A DNA stretch of 19,894 nt from SM23-73-3 sp965369445 (GTDB lineage Bacteria; Zixibacteria; MSB-5A5; SM1-73), in NCBI GenBank assembly GCA_965369445.1, contig CBDUQU010000049.1, positions 1 to 19,894 of the forward strand. Reading direction: 5' to 3'. Position 1 is the stretch's first letter. Each line of letters starts with the position of its first letter. Shown piece after piece: positions 6,336 through 13,738 of the stretch. Made by a program: the position numbers and the translations under genes. The notes under the pieces were generated by a model. That model was not told the DNA's origin, did not search any database, and saw nothing but the letters and a program-made list of their open reading frames with translations.

Positions 6336-6923
6336 ATGGATTTACGGGATATTAAAGAACTATACTATATTACTGACATAAAGAATGTCGCTTCGATCAT
6401 GCGCCACGGTATTATTTCGCATAATGAAGCGCGTGGAATTCTTCATCGCTCCATTGCAGAAAAAGGTGTTCAAGAGCGTAGAAAAAACAAAAGGATTCCC
6501 GGAACCAAAGAAGACTTGCATGATTACGCGAACTTATATTTTGATGCCCACAATCCTATGTTAAGCGCCAGAAGAGATATGAATGATTCAATTTGTATTT
6601 TGAGAATCAAAAAGGATGTTTTATCTTTGACCGGCGTTATTGTCACAGACCAAAACGCAAGTCGTGCCTGTTGGTTTAAGCCAGCAAGCGAAGGGTTGCC
6701 CTTATTGAAACATGAAGAGATTTTTGCCGAATTCTGGATCAAAGCAGACGACCCCGTAGAAGAATACAGGTTGAAAGGAATAAAGTGCGCTGAGGGATTA
6801 ATACCCAAGTTTGTTGATTCTTCTTATATTTTTTCGGCATACGTAGCCAACGAAACTGCGCTGAAAAGCTTTAGGGAGGTTTGTAGTTTGTCCGTAAAGA
6901 TCAAGCGAGATCTGTTTTTTTAG
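6336..6923 (+). CDS. darT: DarT toxin: DNA thymidine ADP-ribosyltransferase (DUF4433)
   Basis: DarT transfers ADP-ribose from NAD+ to thymidine in single-stranded DNA, blocking replication. The 195-residue product shows the family layout: LYYITDIKNVASIMRHGII near residues 9-27 (NAD-binding start, equivalent to the usual HITH-x2-NL-x2-IL), VQERR at 45-49 carrying the conserved arginine, an NLYFDAHNPMLSARR segment at 66-80, and AEFWIK with the expected catalytic glutamate at 132. The histidines that usually flank the Thr of the first motif are replaced by Tyr and Asp, so this is a divergent member. Length is near the family norm. A GTG at 6330 is an equally possible start; neither has a strong ribosome-binding site, which suits a toxin expressed below its antitoxin. 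The antitoxin gene starts 12 nt downstream. Confidence 0.85.
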   Translation: MDLRDIKELYYITDIKNVASIMRHGIISHNEARGILHRSIAEKGVQERRKNKRIPGTKEDLHDYANLYFDAHNPMLSARRDMNDSICILRIKKDVLSLTGVIVTDQNASRACWFKPASEGLPLLKHEEIFAEFWIKADDPVEEYRLKGIKCAEGLIPKFVDSSYIFSAYVANETALKSFREVCSLSVKIKRDLFF

Positions 6924-6935
6924 AAGGAGGCTCTC

Positions 6936-8072
6936 ATGAAAGCTCTAATTGGCGACATTTTCAATTCTAAAGCACAAACATTGGTAAATACTGTCAACTG
7001 TGTTGGGATTATGGGGAAAGGGATTGCGGCTGAGTTTAAGAAGCGTTATACCGACATGTATGAGGATTACCTCTTGCGATGCAAAAAGAGCGAAATTAAA
7101 CCCGGAGTTCCCTATTTGTTCAAATCGTCGCTTTTCTCCCCGCAGATAATAAATTTTCCTACGAAAAGTCACTGGCGTGCGGCTTCTCGGGTCGAGGATA
7201 TTGAAAAAGGATTGAAGATGCTTGTGTCAAATTACAGGGAATGGGGCGTGAAATCTATAGCCGTTCCTCCCTTAGGATGTGGAAGTGGGCAATTGCTATG
7301 GGAAACGGTTGGGCCTTTGATTTACAAATATCTTTCCAAATTGGATGTCCCGGTTGAATTGTATGCCCCGTACGGCACCCCTCCTGTGCAATTGACAAAA
7401 AGCTTCCTCGCCCTCGAGCCCGATTCAAAGCAATCAAGATCGGGTGAGCCCATTCTGCATAAGATAGAACCAGCTTGGGTCGCCTTGATCGAGATAATCT
7501 ATCGTCTTCAAAAACAGGTTTATCATGTGGCAGTTGGCCGGACTATTTTCCAGAAGATAGCGTATGTCGCAACAGCTTTGGGTATTCCTACTGGGCTGGA
7601 GTATGTGCGCGGATCATACGGTCCTTATTGCCGGGCGTTGGATGATGTTAAGAAACGATTATCTAACGCTGGATTGTTGCAGGAAGAAAGACTCGGATCC
7701 ATGTTTCAGGTTGTGCCGGGATTGGCTTATGAGAAGAATCGTTTGAAATACCAGGATAACTTTCAAAAATGGGACGAGCTAATTGACAAAACAGTCGATC
7801 TCTTCCTGCGGTTGGATACCAACAAAGCCGAAATTGTCGCAACAGTGCTTTTTGCAGAACGGACGATGAATAAAAGCAATATCTCAGAGAATGATGTTCT
7901 TCAGGAAGTTATGAAGTGGAAACAAAAACGTCGCCCCCCCTTGGAAGAAAAGGAAGTTGCTGAGACCATACGAAATTTGGGGGTATTGAGGTGGTTTACC
8001 TTAAAACCATCAGCAGACTTGCCCATAGAAGATGATTGGGCAGTTCATAAGCGAGGGGCCCTGGGCACCTGA
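6936..8072 (+). CDS. darG: DarG antitoxin: macrodomain ADP-ribosylglycohydrolase
   Basis: DarG removes the ADP-ribose that DarT places on DNA, and its C-terminal part binds and masks DarT. Residues 1-155 form a macrodomain: TLVNTVNCVGIMGKGIAAEF at 15-34 is the ligand-binding loop, INFPTKSHWR at 72-81 contains the lysine (77) that is catalytic in DarG macrodomains, and PPLGCGSGQL at 111-120 is the second phosphate loop. Residues from about 175 on match the helical C-terminal domain of DarG (YVRGSYGPYCRALDDVKKRL). The ATG follows a strong AAGGAGG, so the antitoxin should be translated better than the toxin. The final residues (KRGALGT) are encoded by DNA that enters the GCACCTGACACCAA repeat, which supplies the stop; the native end seems to have been lost just after LPIEDD. 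Confidence 0.9.
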   Translation: MKALIGDIFNSKAQTLVNTVNCVGIMGKGIAAEFKKRYTDMYEDYLLRCKKSEIKPGVPYLFKSSLFSPQIINFPTKSHWRAASRVEDIEKGLKMLVSNYREWGVKSIAVPPLGCGSGQLLWETVGPLIYKYLSKLDVPVELYAPYGTPPVQLTKSFLALEPDSKQSRSGEPILHKIEPAWVALIEIIYRLQKQVYHVAVGRTIFQKIAYVATALGIPTGLEYVRGSYGPYCRALDDVKKRLSNAGLLQEERLGSMFQVVPGLAYEKNRLKYQDNFQKWDELIDKTVDLFLRLDTNKAEIVATVLFAERTMNKSNISENDVLQEVMKWKQKRRPPLEEKEVAETIRNLGVLRWFTLKPSADLPIEDDWAVHKRGALGT

Positions 8073-8078
8073 CACCAA
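8065..8078 (+). repeat. Second copy of the 14-bp GCACCTGACACCAA repeat
   Basis: It is identical and in direct orientation to 6134-6147, so the two copies bracket darT-darG at a distance of 1931 nt. This copy lacks the palindromic left half present at 6080-6133 and supplies the darG stop codon. Confidence 0.75.
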
Positions 8079-8237
8079 GATAAAACCCCACTCTCATACC
8101 TAGCGCGCAGTCTCTCTTACCGACAGAAGCAAATTCGCCATAACTTAAATGGTGAAAAGGATGTCTCCACCCTTTAATGGGGAGACGAATGTCTTTTGCA
8201 TGCACAGAACCCTGCCTTAAGGGAGAAGAAGAATCAT

Positions 8238-8849
8238 ATGAACCATGTATTTGATACCGAGGATGAAGGACAGGACTCCACGCAATTGAAGTTCCTGGAA
8301 ACCTTGATCGACAAGCTCATTAAAAGATTGGAAGAAGACTCTTATAAGCCTAAAGTCCAGGATGCCATAAAAGCTATCCAGCTTAAGCAAGCGGTGGTTA
8401 AGACCTCGGAAGTTGAACGGAGTGAAACCCGTAGGGCCGAAAAGATGTTTTGGCAGGAAATAGAAGCAATAAGAAGAGACGAATTGCCAAAGCTTTATCC
8501 ACAAACCCTCAGCCTGGAAGCTCAAATTCTAAGCGCTATCATAGGTCTTAAACATCTGGTAAGAAATGGCATCCTTCCGGTTAAAATCATTACCGATCTC
8601 AAGACCCAGAATTCGGGCACTTTCAATCAAGGCAGATCCAAAGAAAGCCGGCTCAGTTATTGCCGCATTGGCCACCTCCTTTCCACCATGGGATTCAGAA
8701 AGGCGAAAACCCATGCCGGAACCTGCGCCATTCTCTGGGATGATAATCTTCTATCTCAACCTATGACTTCGAATGATGAAAAAAAGCAAAAACAAAGTCC
8801 AGTAAGTCCAGTATGTCCAGCAAGTCCGGCGCTCTCAAGTTTTCACTGA
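8238..8849 (+). CDS. Unrecognised protein with charged N-terminus and possible C-terminal winged helix
   Basis: I do not recognise this 203-residue protein. Residues 15-75 are highly charged and helical, probably a coiled coil (FLETLIDKLIKRLEED and later ETRRAEKMFWQEIEAIRRDE). Residues about 95-175 (ILSAIIGLKHLVRNG, then SYCRIGHLLSTMGFRKAK and AILWDDNLL) have the rhythm of a winged helix: a recognition-like helix followed by a short beta wing. A similar arrangement is seen at the C-end of some phage primases, but the resemblance is weak. The ATG at 8238 is chosen over 8196 because AAGGGAG and GAAGAA precede it. The last 15-20 residues come from a 9-nt repeat and are probably not native. It lies about 165 nt after darG with a hairpin (GTCTCC/GGAGAC, 8163-8186) between them, so a separate transcript is likely. 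Confidence 0.55.
   Translation: MNHVFDTEDEGQDSTQLKFLETLIDKLIKRLEEDSYKPKVQDAIKAIQLKQAVVKTSEVERSETRRAEKMFWQEIEAIRRDELPKLYPQTLSLEAQILSAIIGLKHLVRNGILPVKIITDLKTQNSGTFNQGRSKESRLSYCRIGHLLSTMGFRKAKTHAGTCAILWDDNLLSQPMTSNDEKKQKQSPVSPVCPASPALSSFH
8796..8831 (+). repeat. 9-nt tandem repeat (AGTCCAGTA-type), four units
   Basis: Units are AGTCCAGTA, AGTCCAGTA, TGTCCAGCA and AGTCCGGCG. Being three codons long, they encode SPV-SPV-CPA-SPA at the end of the preceding ORF. This looks like slippage in intergenic DNA that has been captured by the reading frame. Directly after it (8859-8884) is a decayed palindrome, TAGCC...GGCTA, related to the 1071-1161 element. Confidence 0.7.
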
Positions 8850-8888
8850 AGGTTTCTTAGCCCGTAGGCTTGTCCGCTCGGCTACCAA

Positions 8889-9329
8889 CTACCGAGAAAT
8901 GACTCTTATCCCTTCCCTTTTGAATAACGCCGTGGTCACGCCGTCGCCTTTGGCCAAACTCCCTTTCCTCTTGATCTGGCCACATCCACAGGAGGGGCTT
9001 CTCTGCTTCATCAAAGCCTTCTTCACCTTGAATTTCTTTGCGATCTTCAAGGAGGCGAAGGCGCCCCGCAGGAGGAAGGGAGTCATATCCTCACCGCTGC
9101 CGGAGATGACCCCGGCGGCGCACGAGAGAACGTCCTCTCCCCCTCCCTGGGTTATCTCAACCGGTTGTCGTGGAATCGACAGGCCGCCTAAAACCTCAGG
9201 ACAGACGGGCACGGCCCTTCGCATTCGTACCAGTTTCTCCACCTTGGGGTCTCTGGAGCTCTTTCCGTTAAAGCGGCAGGGGATGCCGCAAAGACACGCA
9301 GATACTAAATACTCGACCTTACCGTTCAT
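8889..9329 (-). CDS. DUF523 family protein, TudS-like iron-sulfur desulfidase candidate
   Basis: This 146-residue protein is a complete DUF523 domain: YLVSACLCGIPCRFNGKSS at residues 7-25, VCPEVLGGL at 42-50, and SPSCGCGQIK at 111-120. The conserved cysteines 12, 18, 43 and 114 are all present, plus extra ones at 14 and 116. A characterised member, TudS, is a [4Fe-4S] desulfidase acting on thiouracil, and the cysteine pattern here would allow a similar cluster. The substrate of this copy is not known. The C-terminal helix-strand pair ending GIRVISR is normal. No strong ribosome-binding site precedes the ATG. A terminator lies between it and the upstream M23 gene on the same strand, so it probably has its own promoter in the short gap. 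Confidence 0.85.
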   Translation of the reverse strand: MNGKVEYLVSACLCGIPCRFNGKSSRDPKVEKLVRMRRAVPVCPEVLGGLSIPRQPVEITQGGGEDVLSCAAGVISGSGEDMTPFLLRGAFASLKIAKKFKVKKALMKQRSPSCGCGQIKRKGSLAKGDGVTTALFKREGIRVISR

Positions 9330-9353
9330 CGTGTGTCGCTGACTTTTGGGGAA

Positions 9354-9385
9354 GTAAAAAAAACCTCGATCTTTTTATCGAGGTT
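9354..9385 (-). terminator. Rho-independent terminator of the M23 peptidase gene
   Basis: On the minus strand AACCTCGAT and ATCGAGGTT form a perfect 9-bp stem (9377-9385 with 9362-9370) around a 6-nt loop, followed directly by a run of eight T (9356-9363, counting the last two bases of the stem). It lies about 30 nt after the M23 stop codon. Confidence 0.85.
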
Positions 9386-9414
9386 GTCTCATATAATCAC
9401 TTTCCGCTCAAGGA

Positions 9415-10332
9415 TCAGTCCACCACATATTCACTGCCCAGAAAATACTTGAGTGGATTTCTGGCGCGGCCCTGATAGTGAACCTCGTAGTGAAGATGAG
9501 GCCCGGTGGAGTAACCGGTATTCCCCACCGCCCCGATGATCTGCCCTCTGGTCAGGTGCTGGCCGCGCTTCACCGAGATGCGAGACAGGTGAGCATAAAC
9601 GGTCTTGTAGCCATAACCGTGGTTTATCTCCACCAGCTTGCCCAGACCGACGTCCCTTCTCACCTTGTTCACCACGCCGTCGGCCGTAACGTATACTGGT
9701 GTGCCAATGTCTGCGGCCAGATCCACTCCCCGGTGAAGAGTCCTTCTGCCGGTGAAGGGGTCAACCCTCATTCCGAATCCACAGCTTAAGTATCCGGTCG
9801 AGGGTCTGATGGAGGGAGTACGGTCGAGAGTCTTTTTTCTCTCGGATAAGCTGGAGTATATCTGCTCGAAATTATCCTTCTCGAATCTGGCCTGCCTTAA
9901 AAGCTTGTCCAGTTGAGTCTCGGCAACGTATAGCCGCTCTAAGTTCGCACCCACATCGGCTGACTTGTCCGGCATCGGTCCTCCCACTCCCAGCTCCCTT
10001 ATCTGCGCATCCACCTCCGGCAGACCAAACACCATCCTGACCTGTTCCTCCTTTTCGATCAGCTCAGACATCTGTCCTTGCAGGCTTGCTATGGAGGAAT
10101 TCAACTCGTCCAGCTTGGTCTGAAGCAAGCCATTCTCCTTTTCCAGGCGGCTTAGCTTTAGCTTGTCGGAAACCCGGCTGGCAGCACTCAGTGAGAAAAA
10201 CAAACTGGAGGAGAAAACGAACGCTATGCCGACTAAAGCCAAGACCAGCACGTGAGGAGATATCTTGATCTCTCTTATCCTGCCTCTCTGATGAGGAATA
10301 AGCAAAACGGAGAATTTCTCTTTAAAATTCAT
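9415..10332 (-). CDS. M23 family (LytM-type) peptidoglycan endopeptidase, membrane-anchored
   Basis: The 305-residue protein has one membrane span near residues 27-50, a coiled coil at about 58-98 (LKLSRLEKENGLLQTKLDEL), a second helical segment at 128-170 and a C-terminal M23 domain from about 180. The zinc ligands are visible: His200 and Asp204 in HRGVDLAA, and His281 in GPHLHYEV; His248 in YAHLS is the second active-site histidine. It should cut peptide cross-links in peptidoglycan, or, like coiled-coil LytM proteins, activate amidases; the intact metal ligands favour activity. Length and layout are typical. It is transcribed alone, from a promoter 60 nt upstream to a strong terminator. 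The same domain order is often found next to bactofilin genes, but none is directly adjacent here. Confidence 0.9.
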   Translation of the reverse strand: MNFKEKFSVLLIPHQRGRIREIKISPHVLVLALVGIAFVFSSSLFFSLSAASRVSDKLKLSRLEKENGLLQTKLDELNSSIASLQGQMSELIEKEEQVRMVFGLPEVDAQIRELGVGGPMPDKSADVGANLERLYVAETQLDKLLRQARFEKDNFEQIYSSLSERKKTLDRTPSIRPSTGYLSCGFGMRVDPFTGRRTLHRGVDLAADIGTPVYVTADGVVNKVRRDVGLGKLVEINHGYGYKTVYAHLSRISVKRGQHLTRGQIIGAVGNTGYSTGPHLHYEVHYQGRARNPLKYFLGSEYVVD

Positions 10333-10359
10333 GTGCTATTCCCATTAGGGTGAACGAAT

Positions 10360-10427
10360 CAGATTCTCGACCGAATCTGTCGCAAAACAAATTTATTAAG
10401 AATATACGGGCGGGTTTATCTTGTCAA
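10360..10427 (-). promoter_or_regulatory. Promoter and leader hairpin of the M23 gene
   Basis: On the minus strand TTGACA (10427-10422) is followed after 17 nt by TATTCT (10404-10399), a good sigma-70-type promoter. Transcription would begin near 10392, giving a leader of about 60 nt. Within it CAGATTC and GAATCTG (10379-10373 and 10366-10360) form a perfect 7-bp hairpin with a 6-nt loop, about 27 nt before the start codon. Its role is unknown. Confidence 0.6.
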
Positions 10428-10486
10428 GGTTTTTTTTGTTTCAGGAGATCTTTTTGAACCGGAGATCGGAAATGAGGAACGTCCTG

Positions 10487-10738
10487 CTATTTGATAAGGA
10501 TGTATTCTCTCTTGAGGATCTTGTCTACCACCTTGACGAATTTCTCTGAGTTGAGAGTTTGCAGACTGTAGATATGCCAATAGGTCTTCTCCGGCTTCTG
10601 ATAGTTCGTCTTCCTTCTTTTCGGCATCGCCCTTGATCTCCCCCACGTTTCCTCTAAGGCCGGTGCGGGCGGATCGAGAGTGCCTACACTAACCTTATCG
10701 GCAATTGGCTTATTTTCTGCACTCAGCTTTTTCGCCAT
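10487..10738 (-). CDS. Small hypothetical protein, about 83 residues
   Basis: The product is unrecognised. It begins MAKKLSAENKPIADKV, has a proline-rich middle (LDPPAPALEET) and a basic stretch (MPKRRKTNYQKPEK), and ends in a plausible helix (LNSEKFVKVVDKILKREY). It has no signal peptide or membrane span. The start at 10738 is preferred to 10750 but neither has a clear ribosome-binding site. It lies upstream of the M23 promoter on the same strand. Amino-acid composition looks protein-like, but with no family match it could be a chance ORF or the tail of a decayed gene. Confidence 0.35.
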   Translation of the reverse strand: MAKKLSAENKPIADKVSVGTLDPPAPALEETWGRSRAMPKRRKTNYQKPEKTYWHIYSLQTLNSEKFVKVVDKILKREYILIK

Positions 10739-10742
10739 TATC

Positions 10743-11630
10743 TTATGCAATTATCATGCCCGGGACGAAGGACTGAATAAAATCTTTCAACCGGAAGGGC
10801 AACTTTAAACTCCACTTGAACTTAGCCTCGAAGGGCTAAATCCTCTCACTTTTCTTTAAGAGAACGAACCTAAAAGAACTTGTTGGAGGCCCGCCAGAGA
10901 GTGTAGCCTTGTGTCAACACCTCCTCTAAAGTCAATTTGCTCAAATCCTGTGGGGTTGTGCTTCCCACGACAGAGAACTCCCGACTGAAGTTCAAAATGC
11001 CTAGTCAGGCTTTGGGACTATGCACGAATCTCCGTCAATCGCACAGTCTCGTATCTTTTTTAAGTTGGTGGAGAAGGGAATCTCTAAAGAACGAAGGCTA
11101 CGACGAGAACTTAAAGAGGAAACCGCCCCCTCGCGGGTTCAAAGTTCGGCAAAGTCGTAGCGCCGAGAGTCTCTAGATTTGACTTTTGCATTTCTTTCCC
11201 TCTTCCACCTTCCATAAAAAACTACGCAGCCCGCAAAAAATTGTCAAGCATTTTATTGCAACATCCTCGCGCGTCTGCATGATTCCTGGGCAGAAGCACA
11301 AACCCAACCAATTCTGTCCTGCAATCTTCAATTAAATCAACAACTTACAAGGGGCTACGTAATGTTGTATATTTTCGCTTCAAGATCACCTTAGTCAGAT
11401 TTTACATCTCGCAAATCGGTTTTCTCGGCGGCACTACAGTAGAAAGCCAGGCAGGGATCTCAAGCCAGAGATGGTGGGCCAAACTCTGCTTGGCTAACCA
11501 AACATAAGAGTGTAGCAGATCGCGTCTGTGAGTGTCAATCCCGCGTATGTTGTAGATGGTGTAGATCACCACCAGGATAACTTTTCAGTTGTATTTGCCC
11601 TTTTGATTTGCTATTTTTGGGCGGATTGGC
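10743..11630. other. Gene-poor stretch with possible decayed leftward coding sequence
   Basis: No convincing gene is seen on either strand in nearly 900 nt. Two minus-strand fragments look protein-like. One ends at 10870 and includes DLSKLTLEEVLTQGYTLWRA (about 41 codons from a TTG at 10995); the other ends at 10743 and includes KWSLKLPFRLKDFIQSF, but is cut by a stop and lies in another frame. Together they suggest a gene that has lost its frame. A leftward promoter-like pair, TTGACA (11247-11242) with 17 nt to TAGTTT (11224-11219), lies upstream of them. No tRNA, rRNA or terminator with a T-run was found here. Confidence 0.35.
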
Positions 11631-11657
11631 GAAACTTATTTCGGCCGTGAGCGTATT
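11631..11657 (+). promoter_or_regulatory. Possible ECF-type promoter of the sigma factor operon
   Basis: GAAACTT (11631-11637) and CGTATT (11652-11657) are spaced 14-15 nt apart, resembling promoters read by ECF sigma factors (AAC-type -35 and CGT-type -10). Transcription would start near 11664, only about 15 nt before the start codon, with the ribosome-binding site GAAAGG just inside the transcript. This suggests the sigma factor drives its own operon. Confidence 0.4.
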
Positions 11658-11678
11658 AAAAAACTGAAAGGTATCCTG

Positions 11679-12248
11679 TTGGCGAAAGAGGATGACCATA
11701 TCCTGATAGAGAAAGCACTGGCGGGAAATCAAGCCGCCTATCGCCGGCTGCTCCGTCGACACAAAGATGCGATCCATCGGATGGTCGTGAGGATCGTTCA
11801 CAACCGGGAAGAAGCCCAGGATCTGGTTCAGGAAACCTTCATGAAGGCTTTCGGATCTCTTTCAACCTATAAGTGCCAGTACAGGTTCACCACCTGGCTG
11901 TACAGGATTGCGGCGAACAGTTGCATCGATTATTTGAGAAAAAGAAGGCTGGTTTCCATATCGTTAGACCAGCCGCTGGAGACGAAAGATGGACAGGTTA
12001 CCATTGAGGTTGCGGACTGGACCTATAATCCCGAGCAGGATCTGATTGCCAGGCAAAAGTCCGTCTCCATCGATGCGGCAATAGATTCGCTTCCCAAAAA
12101 ATACCGGGAGGTGATACTCTACCGGCACAAGCAGGACAAATCGTATGAGGAGATCGCGCAGATTTTGAACATTCCGGTTGGAACCGTGAAGGCCAGAATC
12201 TTCAGAGCCAGGGAGCTTTTGAAGAAGAAATTAAAATCGCTGAGATGA
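11679..12248 (+). CDS. ECF-type RNA polymerase sigma factor
   Basis: The 189-residue protein has only sigma regions 2 and 4. Region 2 covers about residues 14-93, with DLVQETFMKAFGSL (core-binding and -10 contact) and FTTWLYRIAANSCIDYLRKR. Region 4 covers 131-185, with SYEEIAQILNIPVGTVKARI forming the -35-binding helix-turn-helix. It should direct RNA polymerase to a small regulon, probably for envelope stress given the next two genes. The start is TTG, preceded by GAAAGG at about 7 nt; the frame before it gives no better start. The following gene lies 93 nt downstream. No zinc-finger anti-sigma gene follows, which is unusual because ECF factors commonly have one adjacent. Confidence 0.92.
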   Translation: MAKEDDHILIEKALAGNQAAYRRLLRRHKDAIHRMVVRIVHNREEAQDLVQETFMKAFGSLSTYKCQYRFTTWLYRIAANSCIDYLRKRRLVSISLDQPLETKDGQVTIEVADWTYNPEQDLIARQKSVSIDAAIDSLPKKYREVILYRHKQDKSYEEIAQILNIPVGTVKARIFRARELLKKKLKSLR

Positions 12249-12341
12249 GGAGAACCTGTAAATCCGACAAATCGTTTTTTTGCTAGCCCGCGACCATGAT
12301 GGCGCATGTTCGTCTCCGGCGTCAGGAAACGGAGATATGAT

Positions 12342-13721
12342 ATGAGAATTCCACTTGTTATAACCGTGCTGTTTGCCCTGCTGATCTGTTTGTGCGCAGG
12401 GCTCTTGCTTCTTGCCGCCCGGGCCCAGGTAATCGAGTCGCCCGACAAAACGGATACAACGGACACCTCTGAGTTGATCACGGATGACTTCCCCTTCGAA
12501 GCTGAGGAGATCAGCATCAGCGAGGGCAGAATCTACGTTCGCACCAAAGACGGCCAGGAGTTTCTAATAGGGCCCAAGGGAAGAATTCACGTTCCCACCC
12601 AGGACGGGAAAAGACTCATCCTGGGCGGCAGAGAGCCAGCAGAGGAGATAGTAATAGAGGGGGGAAGAATCAGGATAGGCGACACCGAGATAGACCTGAA
12701 AGATTTGGGCGGTCTGGAAGCCTTGAGCGCTTTGCTGGGCCTGGACGCTTTAGATGAAACAGCCACCATTGAGATTCCTGAGAAAAAAGTCCGACCAAGG
12801 ATCCGCACCAGCACAGGCATATTCAGAACGGGAAAAGATGTGACGGTGGAGGAGGACGAGGAGATAGACGGTGACGTGGTCGCCCTGGGGGGGAGTGTAG
12901 AAATCAGGGGGACGGTGACCGGGAATGCGGTGGCCATAGGCGGTGACGTGGACGTCTTCTCCACGGGAATCGTGGAGGGAGATGCGGTGAGCATCGGGGG
13001 GCAGGTGATAAAACATGGACACGCGGTCGTTCGGGGTGAAAAGGTGAGTATCGCTTTCTGGCGGGGACCACGCTTCAGATTTCCGTTTGCGCATGCCCCC
13101 TTCCCCTTTATTGTCACTCGTTTTAACGCGCCGTTGTGGACTTTCTTCGCCCGAATCATCAAGATCCTTCTTTTCATATTCATAGGAATCGTGACCATCT
13201 CCATCCTGCCCAGACACGTGAGCAAGGTTGCGGAGAAGGTTAAGCAGGATTTCCTTAAATCCGGGCTGGTGGGGCTGGCAGCGGAGATTTTGGTCATCCC
13301 CATCTTCATACTGTTGATCATCACCATAATCGGCATACCGGTAGCCTTATTAGTCGAGCCCCTTCTGATAATAGCCGCACTGATACTGGGCTATACCGGC
13401 ATCTGTCTCTTCGTCGGGGAAAAACTCCAGGAACATACCAGCCTGAAGCCCGATACTAAGATCATGATCCTGGTGATCGGAATCTTGGCCGTGGAGTTGG
13501 TGCCGCTTCTCGCCAGGGTGCTGGGGTTCTTCGGAGGTCCCTTCTCTCCGCTCGGATGGATATTCGCCTTCATCGGCCTGATGATCGGATACGTGGTGAT
13601 AACGGTAGGACTCGGCGCCTCCATCCTGACCCGTCTGGGTACCCGACCCAAGGAGGTTAGTCCGGCAACTGCCACTGTCAATCCAGCCAAGACGGACCCC
13701 GACGAAAAACCGTCAACTTAA
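12342..13721 (+). CDS. Bactofilin-like (polymer-forming) repeat protein with C-terminal membrane segments
   Basis: Numbering from the ATG at 12342 (GGAG at 7 nt; the upstream ATG at 12306 lacks a site), residues 1-29 are a signal peptide or anchor ending in AARAQ. Residues 30-160 are an acidic region with short beta repeats (ISEGRIYV, KGRIHVPTQDGK, IEGGRIRIGDTEIDL). Residues 168-240 are a left-handed beta-helix-like set of turns: EIDGDVVALGGSVEI, TVTGNAVAIGGDVDV, IVEGDAVSIGGQV. These are typical of bactofilin/polymer-forming domains. From about 268 come four or five membrane helices. The 459-residue protein thus places a beta-helix outside the membrane. It may sense or scaffold envelope components, and could be the membrane partner that restrains the sigma factor; that is inference. 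The next gene is 17 nt away. Confidence 0.75.
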   Translation: MRIPLVITVLFALLICLCAGLLLLAARAQVIESPDKTDTTDTSELITDDFPFEAEEISISEGRIYVRTKDGQEFLIGPKGRIHVPTQDGKRLILGGREPAEEIVIEGGRIRIGDTEIDLKDLGGLEALSALLGLDALDETATIEIPEKKVRPRIRTSTGIFRTGKDVTVEEDEEIDGDVVALGGSVEIRGTVTGNAVAIGGDVDVFSTGIVEGDAVSIGGQVIKHGHAVVRGEKVSIAFWRGPRFRFPFAHAPFPFIVTRFNAPLWTFFARIIKILLFIFIGIVTISILPRHVSKVAEKVKQDFLKSGLVGLAAEILVIPIFILLIITIIGIPVALLVEPLLIIAALILGYTGICLFVGEKLQEHTSLKPDTKIMILVIGILAVELVPLLARVLGFFGGPFSPLGWIFAFIGLMIGYVVITVGLGASILTRLGTRPKEVSPATATVNPAKTDPDEKPST

Positions 13722-13738
13722 ATAAGGAAGTTGTGGCC

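Noticed and set aside
8796..8831. CRISPR array
   Set aside because: The repeat unit is 9 nt with no spacers and there are no cas genes; it is a simple tandem repeat.
11535..11801. Leftward ORF overlapping the sigma factor start
   Set aside because: It runs antisense to the conserved sigma region 2 and covers its promoter; the sigma factor is the real gene.
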